Positions 9,078 through 18,437 of a DNA stretch of 64,000 nucleotides are shown here, piece after piece. Source of the stretch: Desulfomonilia bacterium (GTDB lineage: Bacteria > Desulfobacterota > Desulfomonilia > UBA1062); NCBI GenBank assembly GCA_036567785.1, contig DATCTV010000004.1:186001-250000 (forward strand), given 5' to 3'. Numbering within the stretch: position 1 is the first letter of the stretch; each line of letters opens with the position of its first letter. The notes beneath the pieces are model-generated. The model was not told where the DNA came from. It worked only from the letters and a program-made list of their open reading frames with translations, and made no database searches. The position numbers were made by a program, and so were the translations under genes.

Positions 9078-9854
9078 CTATCTCGCAATTCCCCGTTTGG
9101 ACCCTTTTATGAATTCAACTATCCTCATAACCTCGGGAATGCCTGCAAATTCATCTTCAATCTTTCTTACTGCATCTTTGAGCCGGAGTCCCTTTTTGAA
9201 TATCAGACGGTATGCCTTGTTGATTGATTCTATAGTTTCATTCGAAAATCCGTTTCTTTTAAGCCCTATCGTATTGATGCCGTACATCTTCGCCCTGTTG
9301 CCCTGCACCTTCGCATATGGAACCACATCCATGCCCACCAGCGTGCCACCGCCCATAATTGTATAGGCGCCTATCTTTGTGAACTGGTGTATGGCTGACA
9401 TCCCGCCGATGATGACCCTGTCTTCGATGTGGACATGCCCGCCCAGTGTAGCGAGGTTTCCCATAACGATATTGCTGCCGAGCTGACAGTCATGTGCCAC
9501 ATGGCAGTATGCCATGAGCAGGTTGCCGTCGCCGATTCTGGTTACACCGCCGCCGCCTGCTGTCCCCCGGTTCAGCGTTACGAATTCCCTGAACAGGTTA
9601 TTGTCGCCTATCTCGAGCCTTGTCTTTTCCCCATTATATTTGAGGTCCTGAGGCGGCCCTCCGGCACTGGCATAACCCTCAAACCTGCATCCTTTTCCGA
9701 TGACTGTAGGGCCGTTTATCATGGTATGCGGCCCTATATATGTGCCCTCCCCTATCTCGACATCGTCTCCTATTACACAGTAAGGCCCTATCTCGACGCC
9801 TCCTTGAATAACGGCCTTACCGGATATTACGGAAGTTGAATTAATCCCTGGCAT
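9078..9854 (-). CDS. lpxA: UDP-N-acetylglucosamine acyltransferase
   Basis: A 258-residue left-handed parallel beta-helix acyltransferase and the first enzyme of lipid A synthesis. Hexapeptide repeats fill residues 5-185. The catalytic His lies in 'MAYCHVAHDC', and the helical C-terminus ('ETIESINKAYRLIFKKGL') is the usual trimer/ACP-binding tail. The start is set at 9854 by AGGAGG six bases upstream; an in-frame ATG at 9869 lies inside lpxD and lacks a site. It overlaps the lpxD end by 14 bases. No fabZ sits between lpxD and lpxA, unlike the common order. Confidence 0.9.
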   Translation of the reverse strand: MPGINSTSVISGKAVIQGGVEIGPYCVIGDDVEIGEGTYIGPHTMINGPTVIGKGCRFEGYASAGGPPQDLKYNGEKTRLEIGDNNLFREFVTLNRGTAGGGGVTRIGDGNLLMAYCHVAHDCQLGSNIVMGNLATLGGHVHIEDRVIIGGMSAIHQFTKIGAYTIMGGGTLVGMDVVPYAKVQGNRAKMYGINTIGLKRNGFSNETIESINKAYRLIFKKGLRLKDAVRKIEDEFAGIPEVMRIVEFIKGSKRGIAR

Positions 9855-10845
9855 CAAGCCTCCTTTCAAGCTCCTGCACCCTTTTCAGAAGCTCGGGCAG
9901 GTTTTTGATAATGGCCTGCACCCTCAGCCATCTCTTGTGATCCATGGCCGGGGCGCCGGATACTATTGATCCGGGTTTGAGATCGTTGTGCACGCCGGCC
10001 TTCGACGCCACAACACAGCCGTCGCCAATGTTTACATGGCCGACTATACCGCTCTGTCCGGCCAGCGTGACATGACGGCCAAGTTTGGAGCTTCCCGCTA
10101 TGCCGGTCTGGGCAACGATTATCGAGTGATCACCCACATTGACATTGTGGGCTATATGAACCATATCATCGATTTTCACATCATTCCCTATTACCGTTTC
10201 AGTAAGTGCCGCCCTGTCAATTGTACAGTTGGCGCCGATTTCCACGAAGTCACCAATCTTCACTATTCCTTTCTGAGGGATCTTGAGATGTTTTTCTCCG
10301 TCCCAGACAAAACCGAATCCGTCACCTCCTATGACAACACCGGAATGGATTATGCATTCCCTGCCGATAACAGAGCCTTCATAGACAACAACGTTGGGAT
10401 ACAGGATACATCCATCCGAAATTCTGCATCCGTCTCCTATAAAGCAACCAGGATATATCACGCATTTTTCGCCGATTTCAGAATTCTCGCCAACATAGAC
10501 ATTGGGGAAAACCGTAGAGCTCTTTCCGATGACTGCGCCTGCGCATATGGAGGCCATTTCCGATATGCCCGGTTTGTGTGTTTTTTCAGGATACAGAAGC
10601 TTGAGCGTACCGGCAAAGCCAAGATACGGATTCGCCACGATAATCTGTGGAATCTCTCTATCTATAAGGGATGATACAATTATGGCGCCTGCCTTTGAGG
10701 TAAGCGCCATATGTGCATATTTAGGATTTGACAGAAACGAAATATCGTGAGGACCCGCTTCCTCAAGAGTAGAGATTCCTGTAATCTCAACATCCCTGCC
10801 GTTAAGCACACCGCCTATGGCTTCTGATATTCTGGATAAAAGCAT
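9841..10845 (-). CDS. lpxD: UDP-3-O-acylglucosamine N-acyltransferase
   Basis: A 334-residue LpxD. The N-terminal uridine-binding domain (1-100, 'DISFLSNPKYAHMALTSKAGAIIV') is followed by a left-handed beta-helix with hexapeptide repeats. The catalytic His region 'MVHIAHNVNVGDHSIIVAQTGIAGS' is intact, and the C-terminal helix 'LPELLKRVQELERRL' is a short coiled coil. It transfers an acyl chain to the 2-amino group in lipid A synthesis. Its ATG follows the ompH TAA directly, without a spacer base. Confidence 0.92.
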   Translation of the reverse strand: MLLSRISEAIGGVLNGRDVEITGISTLEEAGPHDISFLSNPKYAHMALTSKAGAIIVSSLIDREIPQIIVANPYLGFAGTLKLLYPEKTHKPGISEMASICAGAVIGKSSTVFPNVYVGENSEIGEKCVIYPGCFIGDGCRISDGCILYPNVVVYEGSVIGRECIIHSGVVIGGDGFGFVWDGEKHLKIPQKGIVKIGDFVEIGANCTIDRAALTETVIGNDVKIDDMVHIAHNVNVGDHSIIVAQTGIAGSSKLGRHVTLAGQSGIVGHVNIGDGCVVASKAGVHNDLKPGSIVSGAPAMDHKRWLRVQAIIKNLPELLKRVQELERRLDARD

Positions 10846-11424
10846 TTATTTCTTTGGACTGTCCTTTGTTGCAGGGGCAGGCGTTTTGGCTGATTCCTTT
10901 GCCATATTATCCAGGTATTCCTTGTCAAAGGCATCCAGGATTATCTGTGTAATATCAGAACTTTCAGGTGCATAAACCAGGGCCTCTCTCATAAAAATAT
11001 AATCATAGGCATTTTTCTTCGCAAAATTGTTAATCAATTCGACAAGGGCATCCTGCATCGGTCGGACAAGAGCTGCTTTCTTGCTCTGCAGTTCGCTGTC
11101 CGCACTGTCCTCGAACTTCTTCAGTTCCTGAGTGGCCTGCTGATACTGCTTCATCAGTTTTGCCTTGGCATCCTGTTTCATGGCAGGCGTCTCCGCACTG
11201 AGCTGATCACTTATACTTTTTACTTTCTGGTAATATTTCTCAGCCTCAGCCTGCTTGTCCTGAAACATTTTATTCATTGTGGCCTGGATCGCCTTGCCCT
11301 GCTTGCTGTCATTCATCACCCTGTTAATGTCAATGGTACCAATTTTATTTCCCTCAGCATATGCAAGGTTTGCAGCCAAACCAACCATAAGACAGATAAG
11401 TGCTATCAATGACAACTTTCTCAT
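10846..11424 (-). CDS. OmpH/Skp-family periplasmic chaperone
   Basis: A 192-residue protein with a signal peptide ('LSLIALICLMVGLAANLAYA'), followed by a long Lys/Gln/Glu-rich helical region ('KMFQDKQAEAEKYYQKVKSI') typical of the Skp tentacle coiled coils. The C-terminal 'LVELINNFAKKNAYDYIF' is conserved in OmpH proteins. Skp trimers hold unfolded outer-membrane proteins for delivery to BamA, which is encoded just upstream, 20 bases away. The start at 11424 has GGAGG; an in-frame extension to 11475 would run into bamA. Confidence 0.85.
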   Translation of the reverse strand: MRKLSLIALICLMVGLAANLAYAEGNKIGTIDINRVMNDSKQGKAIQATMNKMFQDKQAEAEKYYQKVKSISDQLSAETPAMKQDAKAKLMKQYQQATQELKKFEDSADSELQSKKAALVRPMQDALVELINNFAKKNAYDYIFMREALVYAPESSDITQIILDAFDKEYLDNMAKESAKTPAPATKDSPKK

Positions 11425-11444
11425 AATTACCTCCAGCTTTATTT

Positions 11445-13916
11445 TTAGAAAAACGCCCCGATGGTGAAATCCCATTTACCTGAGGGATCATACTCTTCGG
11501 GATCGATTACCCATCCATACTCAAGCCTCAACGGCCCCATTGGCGTAACCCATCTTATTCCGGCTCCGCATGATTTTTTAAGATTGTTCAAATCAATCGT
11601 GTTGTTGAATGCGTTACCCGCATCAACAAATACGACACCTGAAAGGCCCGGTACGGCTCCTATGGGGAAGGTTATTTCACCGTTGAATACCACCATCCTG
11701 TTTCCGCCAACGACATTGCCGTAATTGTCTCTGGGCCCGATATCACCATAATCGAAGCCTCGTATAGAGTTCATCCCTCCGAGGGTGTACAATTCTGATG
11801 TGGGAACATCCTGACCCTCACCACCGTTTATGGTTCCCCATCTTCCCTTTAGCATCAGGGCAAATATGTTTTTATACAAAGGGAAAAACTGCGCCACATT
11901 GGCTCCTAATCTTGTATAGTGATAATCTCCTCCCAGGCCTGAATACTGCAATGATACAGACGCATCCATTCCGCGCGTCGGACGGTAGAAATCATTTGTC
12001 GTTACCCTTGAGATCGTGTTTGTAATGCTGCTGTTGAGGCCGCCTTCAATTTCCACCGTTGTCAGCCAGGGCTCATATGATTCGTCCACATCCGTGAAAG
12101 GAAGGACATAATCATAATTATATAATATATTATATCTGAATTCCTCAATAATAGGGAAACTCATACCGACTGAAAATCCCCTTGATTCCCTGGTATAATA
12201 TGTAAGAACGCGTTCCTGGTCATAGACTCTTGTGCTTACCGCAACAGGATACCCCATCAGCCATGGTTCCTGCAGATATATGTTGTAGTTTTTTCTGGTC
12301 GACCCGTATTCTATACTTGCCTTGGCTTTCAGTCCGAGCCCGAAAAGGTTATTCTCACTGACTTCCACCTGCCCCATTACCTTATCGATGCTTGAGTAGG
12401 CAATTCCAAAGGTGAAAGCACCTGTCGGATTCTCCTCGATATCCACCATAAGGTCCATCTCGTCTTCTTTTTCGCTCGGGACCTGATTGATATCCACTTT
12501 GGAAAAATATCCGAGCCTGTTAAGGTTGTCTCTGCTGTCTCTGAGCTTTGTAGATGAAAACAGTGATGTTTCCTGCAGTTTCAATTCTCTTCTTATAACC
12601 TTGTCCCGGGTTTTCTTGTTGTTCCGGATAATCACTTCATCGATATGAACAGGTTTGTTCTGCTTGATATCAAGGGTCATGTCTATTACATGACCCTCTC
12701 TTTCGGTTGTCACCGGTTTTATCTGGACAGAGGCATAACCCCTGTCCATATATATATCTCTCACTCTTTCAATACCCATATACAGTGCCATCTTGCTCAT
12801 GATGTCACCCTTTTCCATTCCAAGGGCCTTAATAATTTTTTCCTTGGGAACGATCAGGTCACCTTCTGCATCGATATTCCCGAGTCTGAAAAGAGGGCCT
12901 TCTTCGACCGGCACAGTTATATAGATTCCCTTATTTTCCTTTATCTCGACTTTCGGCCTTCCAACCTTGGCCTGAAGATATCCCTCGTTTCCAAAGTATT
13001 CCTCAAGCCGCAGCAGGTCAGTATCCATATCACTTTCTGTGTATGCGCCCCTGTCTGAAAACCAGTCCATGGGGTTCCACCAGCTTTTCTTCTGGGTTTT
13101 CATGGAATTCTTCATTCCGGAATAAGGGTCTTTCCATGGCTCCCACCAGGTCCTTTTACGGCTCACTCCGTCAAATGTTACTTCTTTTACCCAGAGCTTT
13201 TCATTTTCCTTGATGACAAATGTGAGAATTATTCCGCCGTCTGTTTCCTGAATCTCGTTTTCAACACTGACATTATAATAACCCTTTTCCCTGTAGAGGG
13301 CTTTTATCCTGTCGACCGCAGTTTTAAGCGAACGTGTATTGAGTATATCGAATCTCTTGACCTCGGAAGCCTCAAGTATCTTCTTCTCTTCCAATTTCTT
13401 ATTGCCTTTGATCTCAATCTTAACGACAACTGGATATTCAGTCACATTGAAGGTAAGGATATTATTCTCGCTCGATGCATTACAGCTCTCAAAATATCCC
13501 ATGGAGTATATTTCCTCAATATCTTTTCTGATTGCGAGCCTGTGGATTATATCTCCGGGGGCGGTCCTTATCCTGAACCTTACGGCGTCACTTGATATGC
13601 GCTTGGTTCCGTTTATTTTTATCTCTTTTATAACACATACATCTTTCATTCTGAGATAACCGTTTGCAGCATCACCAAGCGTTGCAGCCTTATAGCCTAT
13701 CCCGTCAGAATCCTTTACCTCGACAAGTCCGTCTTTGGTATAGACATCAAGCCTTAACTTGGCAGTGTCCTTCAGGGTCACGCAGGGTACATCCGAAATG
13801 AAATCGGAAAGCTCCTTGTTCAGGGACAGGACCTCAATATCCGCTGCCGCAAGGCATACAGGGAAGAGGAGCGCCAGGAGCAGCAACGATAACAGTTTAC
13901 AGAGTGTATCTTTCAA
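11445..13916 (-). CDS. bamA: Outer membrane protein assembly factor BamA
   Basis: An 823-residue Omp85 protein. The signal peptide (1-24) is followed by about 75 residues not typical of BamA, then POTRA domains from about residue 90 to 430. The C-terminal Omp85 barrel carries 'GGMNSIRGFDYG' (VRGF/Y-like lid-lock motif) and ends in aromatic residues (GAFF), as an outer-membrane barrel should. BamA inserts beta-barrel proteins into the outer membrane. A Trp-rich segment around residues 250-285 ('TWWEPWKDPYSG') lengthens one POTRA loop. The start overlaps lolD by 20 bases. Confidence 0.92.
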   Translation of the reverse strand: MKDTLCKLLSLLLLALLFPVCLAAADIEVLSLNKELSDFISDVPCVTLKDTAKLRLDVYTKDGLVEVKDSDGIGYKAATLGDAANGYLRMKDVCVIKEIKINGTKRISSDAVRFRIRTAPGDIIHRLAIRKDIEEIYSMGYFESCNASSENNILTFNVTEYPVVVKIEIKGNKKLEEKKILEASEVKRFDILNTRSLKTAVDRIKALYREKGYYNVSVENEIQETDGGIILTFVIKENEKLWVKEVTFDGVSRKRTWWEPWKDPYSGMKNSMKTQKKSWWNPMDWFSDRGAYTESDMDTDLLRLEEYFGNEGYLQAKVGRPKVEIKENKGIYITVPVEEGPLFRLGNIDAEGDLIVPKEKIIKALGMEKGDIMSKMALYMGIERVRDIYMDRGYASVQIKPVTTEREGHVIDMTLDIKQNKPVHIDEVIIRNNKKTRDKVIRRELKLQETSLFSSTKLRDSRDNLNRLGYFSKVDINQVPSEKEDEMDLMVDIEENPTGAFTFGIAYSSIDKVMGQVEVSENNLFGLGLKAKASIEYGSTRKNYNIYLQEPWLMGYPVAVSTRVYDQERVLTYYTRESRGFSVGMSFPIIEEFRYNILYNYDYVLPFTDVDESYEPWLTTVEIEGGLNSSITNTISRVTTNDFYRPTRGMDASVSLQYSGLGGDYHYTRLGANVAQFFPLYKNIFALMLKGRWGTINGGEGQDVPTSELYTLGGMNSIRGFDYGDIGPRDNYGNVVGGNRMVVFNGEITFPIGAVPGLSGVVFVDAGNAFNNTIDLNNLKKSCGAGIRWVTPMGPLRLEYGWVIDPEEYDPSGKWDFTIGAFF

Positions 13917-14586
13917 GCATCCCTCCCTTGAGTATCAATGTTCTATCCATGAGTCTCGCAAGATCATGATTGTGCGTGACGATAATCATTGTAACACCCA
14001 TATCTTTTTTAAGTTTGACAAGAAGTTCGGCCAGCATCTCGCCGGTCGAAGGATCAAGGTCTCCTGTCGGTTCGTCTGCAAGAAGTATCTCCGGCGACAT
14101 CATCAGAGCCCTTGCCAGAGAAACCCTCTGCTGTTCGCCGCCTGAAAGCTCTCCCGGTTTGTGTATTGCCCTGTCGGCAAGCCCTACGATGTCAAGAAGC
14201 TCAAGGGCCCTTTTCTTTGCAATCTTCATATTCCCAGATGAAATCATGGCCGGGATATAAATGTTTTCAAGCGCCGTAAATTCAGGGAGCAGAAAATGGA
14301 ACTGGAAAACAAAACCTATCATCTTATTTCTCAGGGCCGAGAGGTCATTATCTTTCATCGTGCAGATGTTTTTGTCTCCGTAATAAATACTCCCGCTGTC
14401 GGGCTTTTCCAGACCGCCGAGCAGATGAAGGAGCGTGCTTTTGCCTGTTCCCGACGCCCCGATAACAGCAACCCCTTCCCCTTTATCAACGCTGATATCA
14501 AGCCCTTTCAGTACCTCGATCCCGTGTTTTGCCTTATGGAAGGTCTTGAATAACCCAAGGGCGCTGATGGAAGTCTCAGCCTTCAT
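13897..14586 (-). CDS. lolD: Lipoprotein-releasing ABC transporter ATPase
   Basis: A 229-residue ABC ATPase. Walker A 'GASGTGKST', the LolD-type 'FVFQFHFLLPEFTALEN', signature 'LSGGEQQRVSLARAL' and Walker B 'ILLADEPTGDLD' are all present. Together with the LolC/E permease encoded upstream (11-base overlap) it would extract lipoproteins from the inner membrane for transfer to LolA. Related MacB-type ATPases look similar; the neighbouring LolC-type permease and bamA favour Lol. Confidence 0.88.
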   Translation of the reverse strand: MKAETSISALGLFKTFHKAKHGIEVLKGLDISVDKGEGVAVIGASGTGKSTLLHLLGGLEKPDSGSIYYGDKNICTMKDNDLSALRNKMIGFVFQFHFLLPEFTALENIYIPAMISSGNMKIAKKRALELLDIVGLADRAIHKPGELSGGEQQRVSLARALMMSPEILLADEPTGDLDPSTGEMLAELLVKLKKDMGVTMIIVTHNHDLARLMDRTLILKGGMLERYTL

Positions 14587-15814
14587 AGCGGAGCACCTCT
14601 ACAGGATCCTGTCTGGCAGCCTGCCTTGCAGGATATATGGTTGCGAAAAATGAAAGAATTATCGAACTCAAAGCGATAATGATTATTTCGATGGGAAAGA
14701 CCCTGGTGGGAAGGCCCGTAATGTAATACACATCCTTCGGCATCACCTCTATTCCGAAGATGAACTCGACGGCATTCACTACTGAATCCAGGTTATAAGT
14801 AAGTCCAAGCCCTAAAACAAGCCCGAGGATCGTTCCGCTCAGGCCGATCACCATACCCATTATGATAAATATTCCGAGTATCTGTGAAGAAGTCGCACCC
14901 ATCGACTTGAGTATTGCAATCTCTTTTCTCTTTTCCATCACGAGCATGATGAGCATGCTGATTATACTGAACACAGCGACAAGTATAATAAACAGCAGGA
15001 TTATCCACATCACGGTCTTTTCCATTTTAAGGGCTGAGAAGAGGCTCCTGTTCATTTCCTTCCAGGTGGTAGCCCAGTATCCCGGACCGATTCTTTCAAG
15101 AATCGCCTTTGAGATTGCGCCTGCCTGATAGATATCCCTCACCTTTATTTCTATCCCTGTAGGCACGTCCTTCATCATAAGCTTCATAGCGGCAGGAAGA
15201 GTAATATAGACCATGTTCGAATCATATTCATACATGCCGGTGGAAAATATCCCTTTGACCGTAAAACTTATGGATTTGGGCATAAGCCCCAGAGGCGTCA
15301 CTATTCCTGAAGGGGAAACGAGCGTTACAACATCACCGGGTGTCGCACCCAGATTTCTGGCAAGCTCCGAGCCCAGCAGGATATCCGATTCTCCCATCTG
15401 TTTCAAGGACACGCCGTTTTTGATGATATCCTGAAGTCTTATGACTTTACCTGCGGTTGCCGTATCGATACCCCTTATGACTATGCCCTTGATCGATCCG
15501 GATGCGGACATCAGCCCTTCCGAAAGTATGAACGGCGTTGCGCCCTCCACTCCTTCTACGGACATTATACCGGGCAGAAGCTTTTCAGGATCGGTCATGC
15601 TGTCGCTCAAGCTTGTAACAACAATGTGTGACTGGGTACCCAGAAGCTTTGCCTTGATGTCCTCCTCGAAGCCGTTCATGACAGAAATAACGACTATCAG
15701 CGCCATGACGCCGATGGCTATTCCAAAAACAGACAGGGCGGAAGTAAAGCTTATGAAACCCTGGCTTTTCTTTGCCCTCAGGTATTTGCGTGCAACAAAA
15801 TACTCAAATCTCAG
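14576..15814 (-). CDS. Lipoprotein-releasing system permease LolC/LolE, probable CTG start
   Basis: A FtsX/LolC-type permease. The first ATG (15706) lies inside the first membrane helix and cannot be the start. Reading upstream in frame gives 'LRFEYFVARKYLRAKKSQGF', the standard LolC/E N-terminus, so the protein is 412 residues, the usual size. The only suitable start is CTG at 15814, seven bases after GGAG in the 3' end of lysS (arrangement TAA-TC-CTG). Four membrane spans flank a large periplasmic domain; 'MNGFEEDI' and the C-terminal 'YPARQAARQDPVEVLRYE' are family hallmarks. A single LolC/E-type gene suggests a homodimeric LolF-like permease. Confidence 0.85.
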   Translation of the reverse strand: MRFEYFVARKYLRAKKSQGFISFTSALSVFGIAIGVMALIVVISVMNGFEEDIKAKLLGTQSHIVVTSLSDSMTDPEKLLPGIMSVEGVEGATPFILSEGLMSASGSIKGIVIRGIDTATAGKVIRLQDIIKNGVSLKQMGESDILLGSELARNLGATPGDVVTLVSPSGIVTPLGLMPKSISFTVKGIFSTGMYEYDSNMVYITLPAAMKLMMKDVPTGIEIKVRDIYQAGAISKAILERIGPGYWATTWKEMNRSLFSALKMEKTVMWIILLFIILVAVFSIISMLIMLVMEKRKEIAILKSMGATSSQILGIFIIMGMVIGLSGTILGLVLGLGLTYNLDSVVNAVEFIFGIEVMPKDVYYITGLPTRVFPIEIIIIALSSIILSFFATIYPARQAARQDPVEVLRYEG

Positions 15815-15816
15815 GA

Positions 15817-17289
15817 TTATTCTCCTTTACGAAGAAGCGGGAATAGTATCACGTCTCTTATCGAGGGGCTGTCGGTAAGCAGCATGACAAGCCTGTCTAT
15901 TCCAATTCCCTCTCCAGCTGCCGGCGGCATGCCATACTCAAGCGCCCTGATATAATCTTCATCAAGCTCTCCCGGACCCTCTTTGTCTGCAAGCTGCTTT
16001 TCAAAACGCTCTTTCTGGTCGAACGGATCATTGAGCTCGCTGAATGCATTGGCTATTTCCCTGCCGGCAATGTAGAGCTCAAAACGGTCGACTATGGAGG
16101 GGTCTTCCGTGTTACGGCGTGAAAGCGGTGAAACTTCGGTCGGGTAAGACGTAATAAATACAGGACCCGTGAGTTTGTCCTCGCATGTCTCTTCAAAGAT
16201 TATGGTCTGCAGTTCGCCGAGGCCTTCGCTTCCGGTGACGGGAAATCCTTTTTCCCTGCAGAAAGCCATGGCCTTGTTACGATCTTCAATGATATCGGCG
16301 CCTGCTTTTCCCACGGCCGTTATAGCCTCTTTCATCGTAAAAGACTGCCATGGAGGTGAAAAATCAATTTCAGTACCCTGATAAACGACTTTTGCCGTAC
16401 CAAGTACATCCATGGCAATCGTTGAAATCATCTCTTCGGTCAGTTTCATCAGATCTTTGTAGTCAGCATAGGCCATATAGAATTCCATCATGGTGAATTC
16501 CGGGTTATGTCTGGTCGATATGCCCTCGTTCCTGAAATTGCGATTGATTTCATAGACCCGTTCAAAGCCCCCGACTACCAGCCTTTTGAGATAGAGTTCG
16601 GGCGCTATCCTCATATAAAGGTCCATATTAAGGGCATTGTGATGCGTCTTGAAAGGCTTGGCCGTGGCACCTCCCGGTATGCTCTGCATCATTGGGGTTT
16701 CGACCTCGACAAAACCGAGGTTATCCATGTATGACCTGAGGGCTTTGATTATTTTTGTCCTTTTCAGGAAGACTTCCTTTACTTCAGAGGACATTATCAG
16801 ATCGGCGTATCTCTGACGGTATCTTGTCTCGACATCGGTGAGCCCGTGCCATTTCTCCGGCAGGGGCTGAAAATTCTTCGTCAGCAGCTCAAAACCCTGA
16901 GTATATACTGAAAGCTCTCCTGTCTTCGTTTTAATGGGTGTGCCCCATAAACCGATTATATCGCCGACATCCAGTTTTTTGAAAAGCTCATATGCCTTTT
17001 CCCCGAGTTTAGCCTTTTCAAAGAATGCCTGAAGCTTTCCCGAACCATCCTGAAAATGTATGAAGGCCGCCTTGCCGAATATGCGTACAGCCATGATGCG
17101 GCCGGCCATTTTATGTATTTTATCGATACTGTGAAGTTTTTCTGCATCAAGAGGGGAATATTCTTTTATAAAGTCGCAGACATCCGTATCCTTTTTATAC
17201 GTATTCGGAAAGTGAGCCACTCCGTATTCTTTTTTCAGTGCATCGAATTTTTCTATGCGCTGCCTTGTTAACCGCCCGATGTCCTCCAA
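15817..17289 (-). CDS. lysS: Lysyl-tRNA synthetase, class II
   Basis: Class II LysRS. An OB-fold anticodon-binding domain ('[22 protein letters not shown]') is followed by the catalytic core with motif 2 '[19 protein letters not shown]' and motif 3 '[12 protein letters not shown]'. The open frame reaches 17457, but the first 56 residues match nothing in the family. A TTG at 17289, nine bases after GGGGG, gives 490 residues beginning '[20 protein letters not shown]', the normal LysRS N-terminus, and is preferred. It is the first gene of the outer-membrane operon, with its stop two bases before the lolC start. Confidence 0.85.
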   Translation of the reverse strand: MEDIGRLTRQRIEKFDALKKEYGVAHFPNTYKKDTDVCDFIKEYSPLDAEKLHSIDKIHKMAGRIMAVRIFGKAAFIHFQDGSGKLQAFFEKAKLGEKAYELFKKLDVGDIIGLWGTPIKTKTGELSVYTQGFELLTKNFQPLPEKWHGLTDVETRYRQRYADLIMSSEVKEVFLKRTKIIKALRSYMDNLGFVEVETPMMQSIPGGATAKPFKTHHNALNMDLYMRIAPELYLKRLVVGGFERVYEINRNFRNEGISTRHNPEFTMMEFYMAYADYKDLMKLTEEMISTIAMDVLGTAKVVYQGTEIDFSPPWQSFTMKEAITAVGKAGADIIEDRNKAMAFCREKGFPVTGSEGLGELQTIIFEETCEDKLTGPVFITSYPTEVSPLSRRNTEDPSIVDRFELYIAGREIANAFSELNDPFDQKERFEKQLADKEGPGELDEDYIRALEYGMPPAAGEGIGIDRLVMLLTDSPSIRDVILFPLLRKGE

Positions 17290-17594
17290 GGTTTTATCCC
17301 CCGATGAAATAAGATTGCCGGAGTTATAGAAGATATGCCATGCCCTGTCAACATAAACACCTGTGCATAAAACCCATCCCGGAAAACGCATATCCTGCAA
17401 TTGACAAATCCTGTATGGCAATATCAGGGCCTTGAAATCATTAAGATAATGTTTCATCCTGCCTATCTCGCCGTCATCTGTTCCTGGAAGTATAAAATGG
17501 TTTCAATTTTAAAATTTAAAATATATTCCAGATCAGTCGATAAGTGATTTAATCTGCAAACTTTTCTTTATTAAAGATCAAAGGAGAGTCGGAC
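17290..17594. promoter_or_regulatory. Divergent intergenic region between lysS and the GYF/RDD gene
   Basis: About 305 bases between the preferred lysS start and the plus-strand gene at 17595, so it should hold both promoters. A-T-rich sequence lies at 17490-17580, and AAAGGAGAG precedes the ATG at 17595. No convincing -35/-10 pair was found. If lysS instead starts at 17457 the region shrinks to 137 bases. Confidence 0.3.
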
Positions 17595-18437
17595 ATGAAC
17601 TGGTATTATCAGATTGACGGGAAAAGGCTGGGACCGGTCGATACCGGAAAGATGAGGCAGCTCGTCCTTAATGAAACAGTTAAAGCCGACACCTATGTAT
17701 GGAATGAAGACCTTCCCAAGTGGATTTTTTACGGCCAGCTCACAGATAAAATGAGGGGGGACCTGCCGGCGGCCGCTTCGTCCGCCAATAATCCTGCACC
17801 GGCAGCCATCTCACCGGGCAGTTCACCAGGACAGGATAAACCGGGAAACTCCCAGCTGTGCGCCGAATGCAAAAACATATTCCCTTCTTCATATCTTGCA
17901 AAGTTCGGAGACAGGTATATCTGCGCAGGCTGCAAGAATACCTATGTCCAGAAGATGAGGGAAGGTATCTCACCCCTGGGTGTCTTCAATTATGCCGGGT
18001 TCTGGATAAGGGTTGCGGCATATATTATCGATGCCGTCATATTGGGCGCTGCAAATCTTGCGTTGCAGTTCGTCTTTTCATCATTCACGTCAATGCCTGA
18101 CATGTCCGACGCCATGACGAGTAATCCAGAGATGTTCAAACAATTCATCATGCCCTTCATGATTTTAATTATAATCCAGATTACAGTCGATATCGGATAT
18201 CCTACATTCTTTGTCGGAAAATACGGTGCCACGCCCGGGAAAATGATCTGCGGGCTTAGAATAATAAGACCGGACGGCAGCAGGGTAAGCTATTCAAGGG
18301 CGTTCGCCCGCTATTTTGCTCAGATGCTGAGCGGCATTATTCTGTTTATAGGCTACCTGATGGTTGCTTTCGATGATGAATGCCGGGCTCTACATGACCG
18401 CATCTGCGATACGAGGGTGATCTGGAAAGAGAGATGA
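17595..18437 (+). CDS. GYF-domain / zinc-ribbon / RDD-family membrane protein
   Basis: A 280-residue three-part protein. Residues 1-50 ('WYYQIDGKRLGPVDTGKMRQLV...W') form a GYF_2 domain, a small peptide-binding fold. A linker rich in Ala and Pro follows. A zinc ribbon with two CxxC pairs ('CAECKNIF...CAGCKNTY') covers about 93-118. An RDD domain with three predicted membrane spans fills the rest, with 'PGKMICGLRIIRPDGSRVSYSRAFAR' as the RDD core. RDD proteins are of mixed function, and the GYF-RDD combination is common in Desulfobacterota genomes. The start has GGAGAG. Function unknown. Confidence 0.75.
   Translation: MNWYYQIDGKRLGPVDTGKMRQLVLNETVKADTYVWNEDLPKWIFYGQLTDKMRGDLPAAASSANNPAPAAISPGSSPGQDKPGNSQLCAECKNIFPSSYLAKFGDRYICAGCKNTYVQKMREGISPLGVFNYAGFWIRVAAYIIDAVILGAANLALQFVFSSFTSMPDMSDAMTSNPEMFKQFIMPFMILIIIQITVDIGYPTFFVGKYGATPGKMICGLRIIRPDGSRVSYSRAFARYFAQMLSGIILFIGYLMVAFDDECRALHDRICDTRVIWKER

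Noticed and set aside
13060-13160. Trp-rich stretch in BamA as a foreign insertion
   Set aside because: A Trp/Lys-rich loop at this POTRA position is common in BamA ('K-W-W/F-S-W' type); only a short extra piece is unusual.
17401-17430. TTGACA as a plus-strand promoter before 17595
   Set aside because: No acceptable -10 at 16-18 bases, and it lies far from the gene start.
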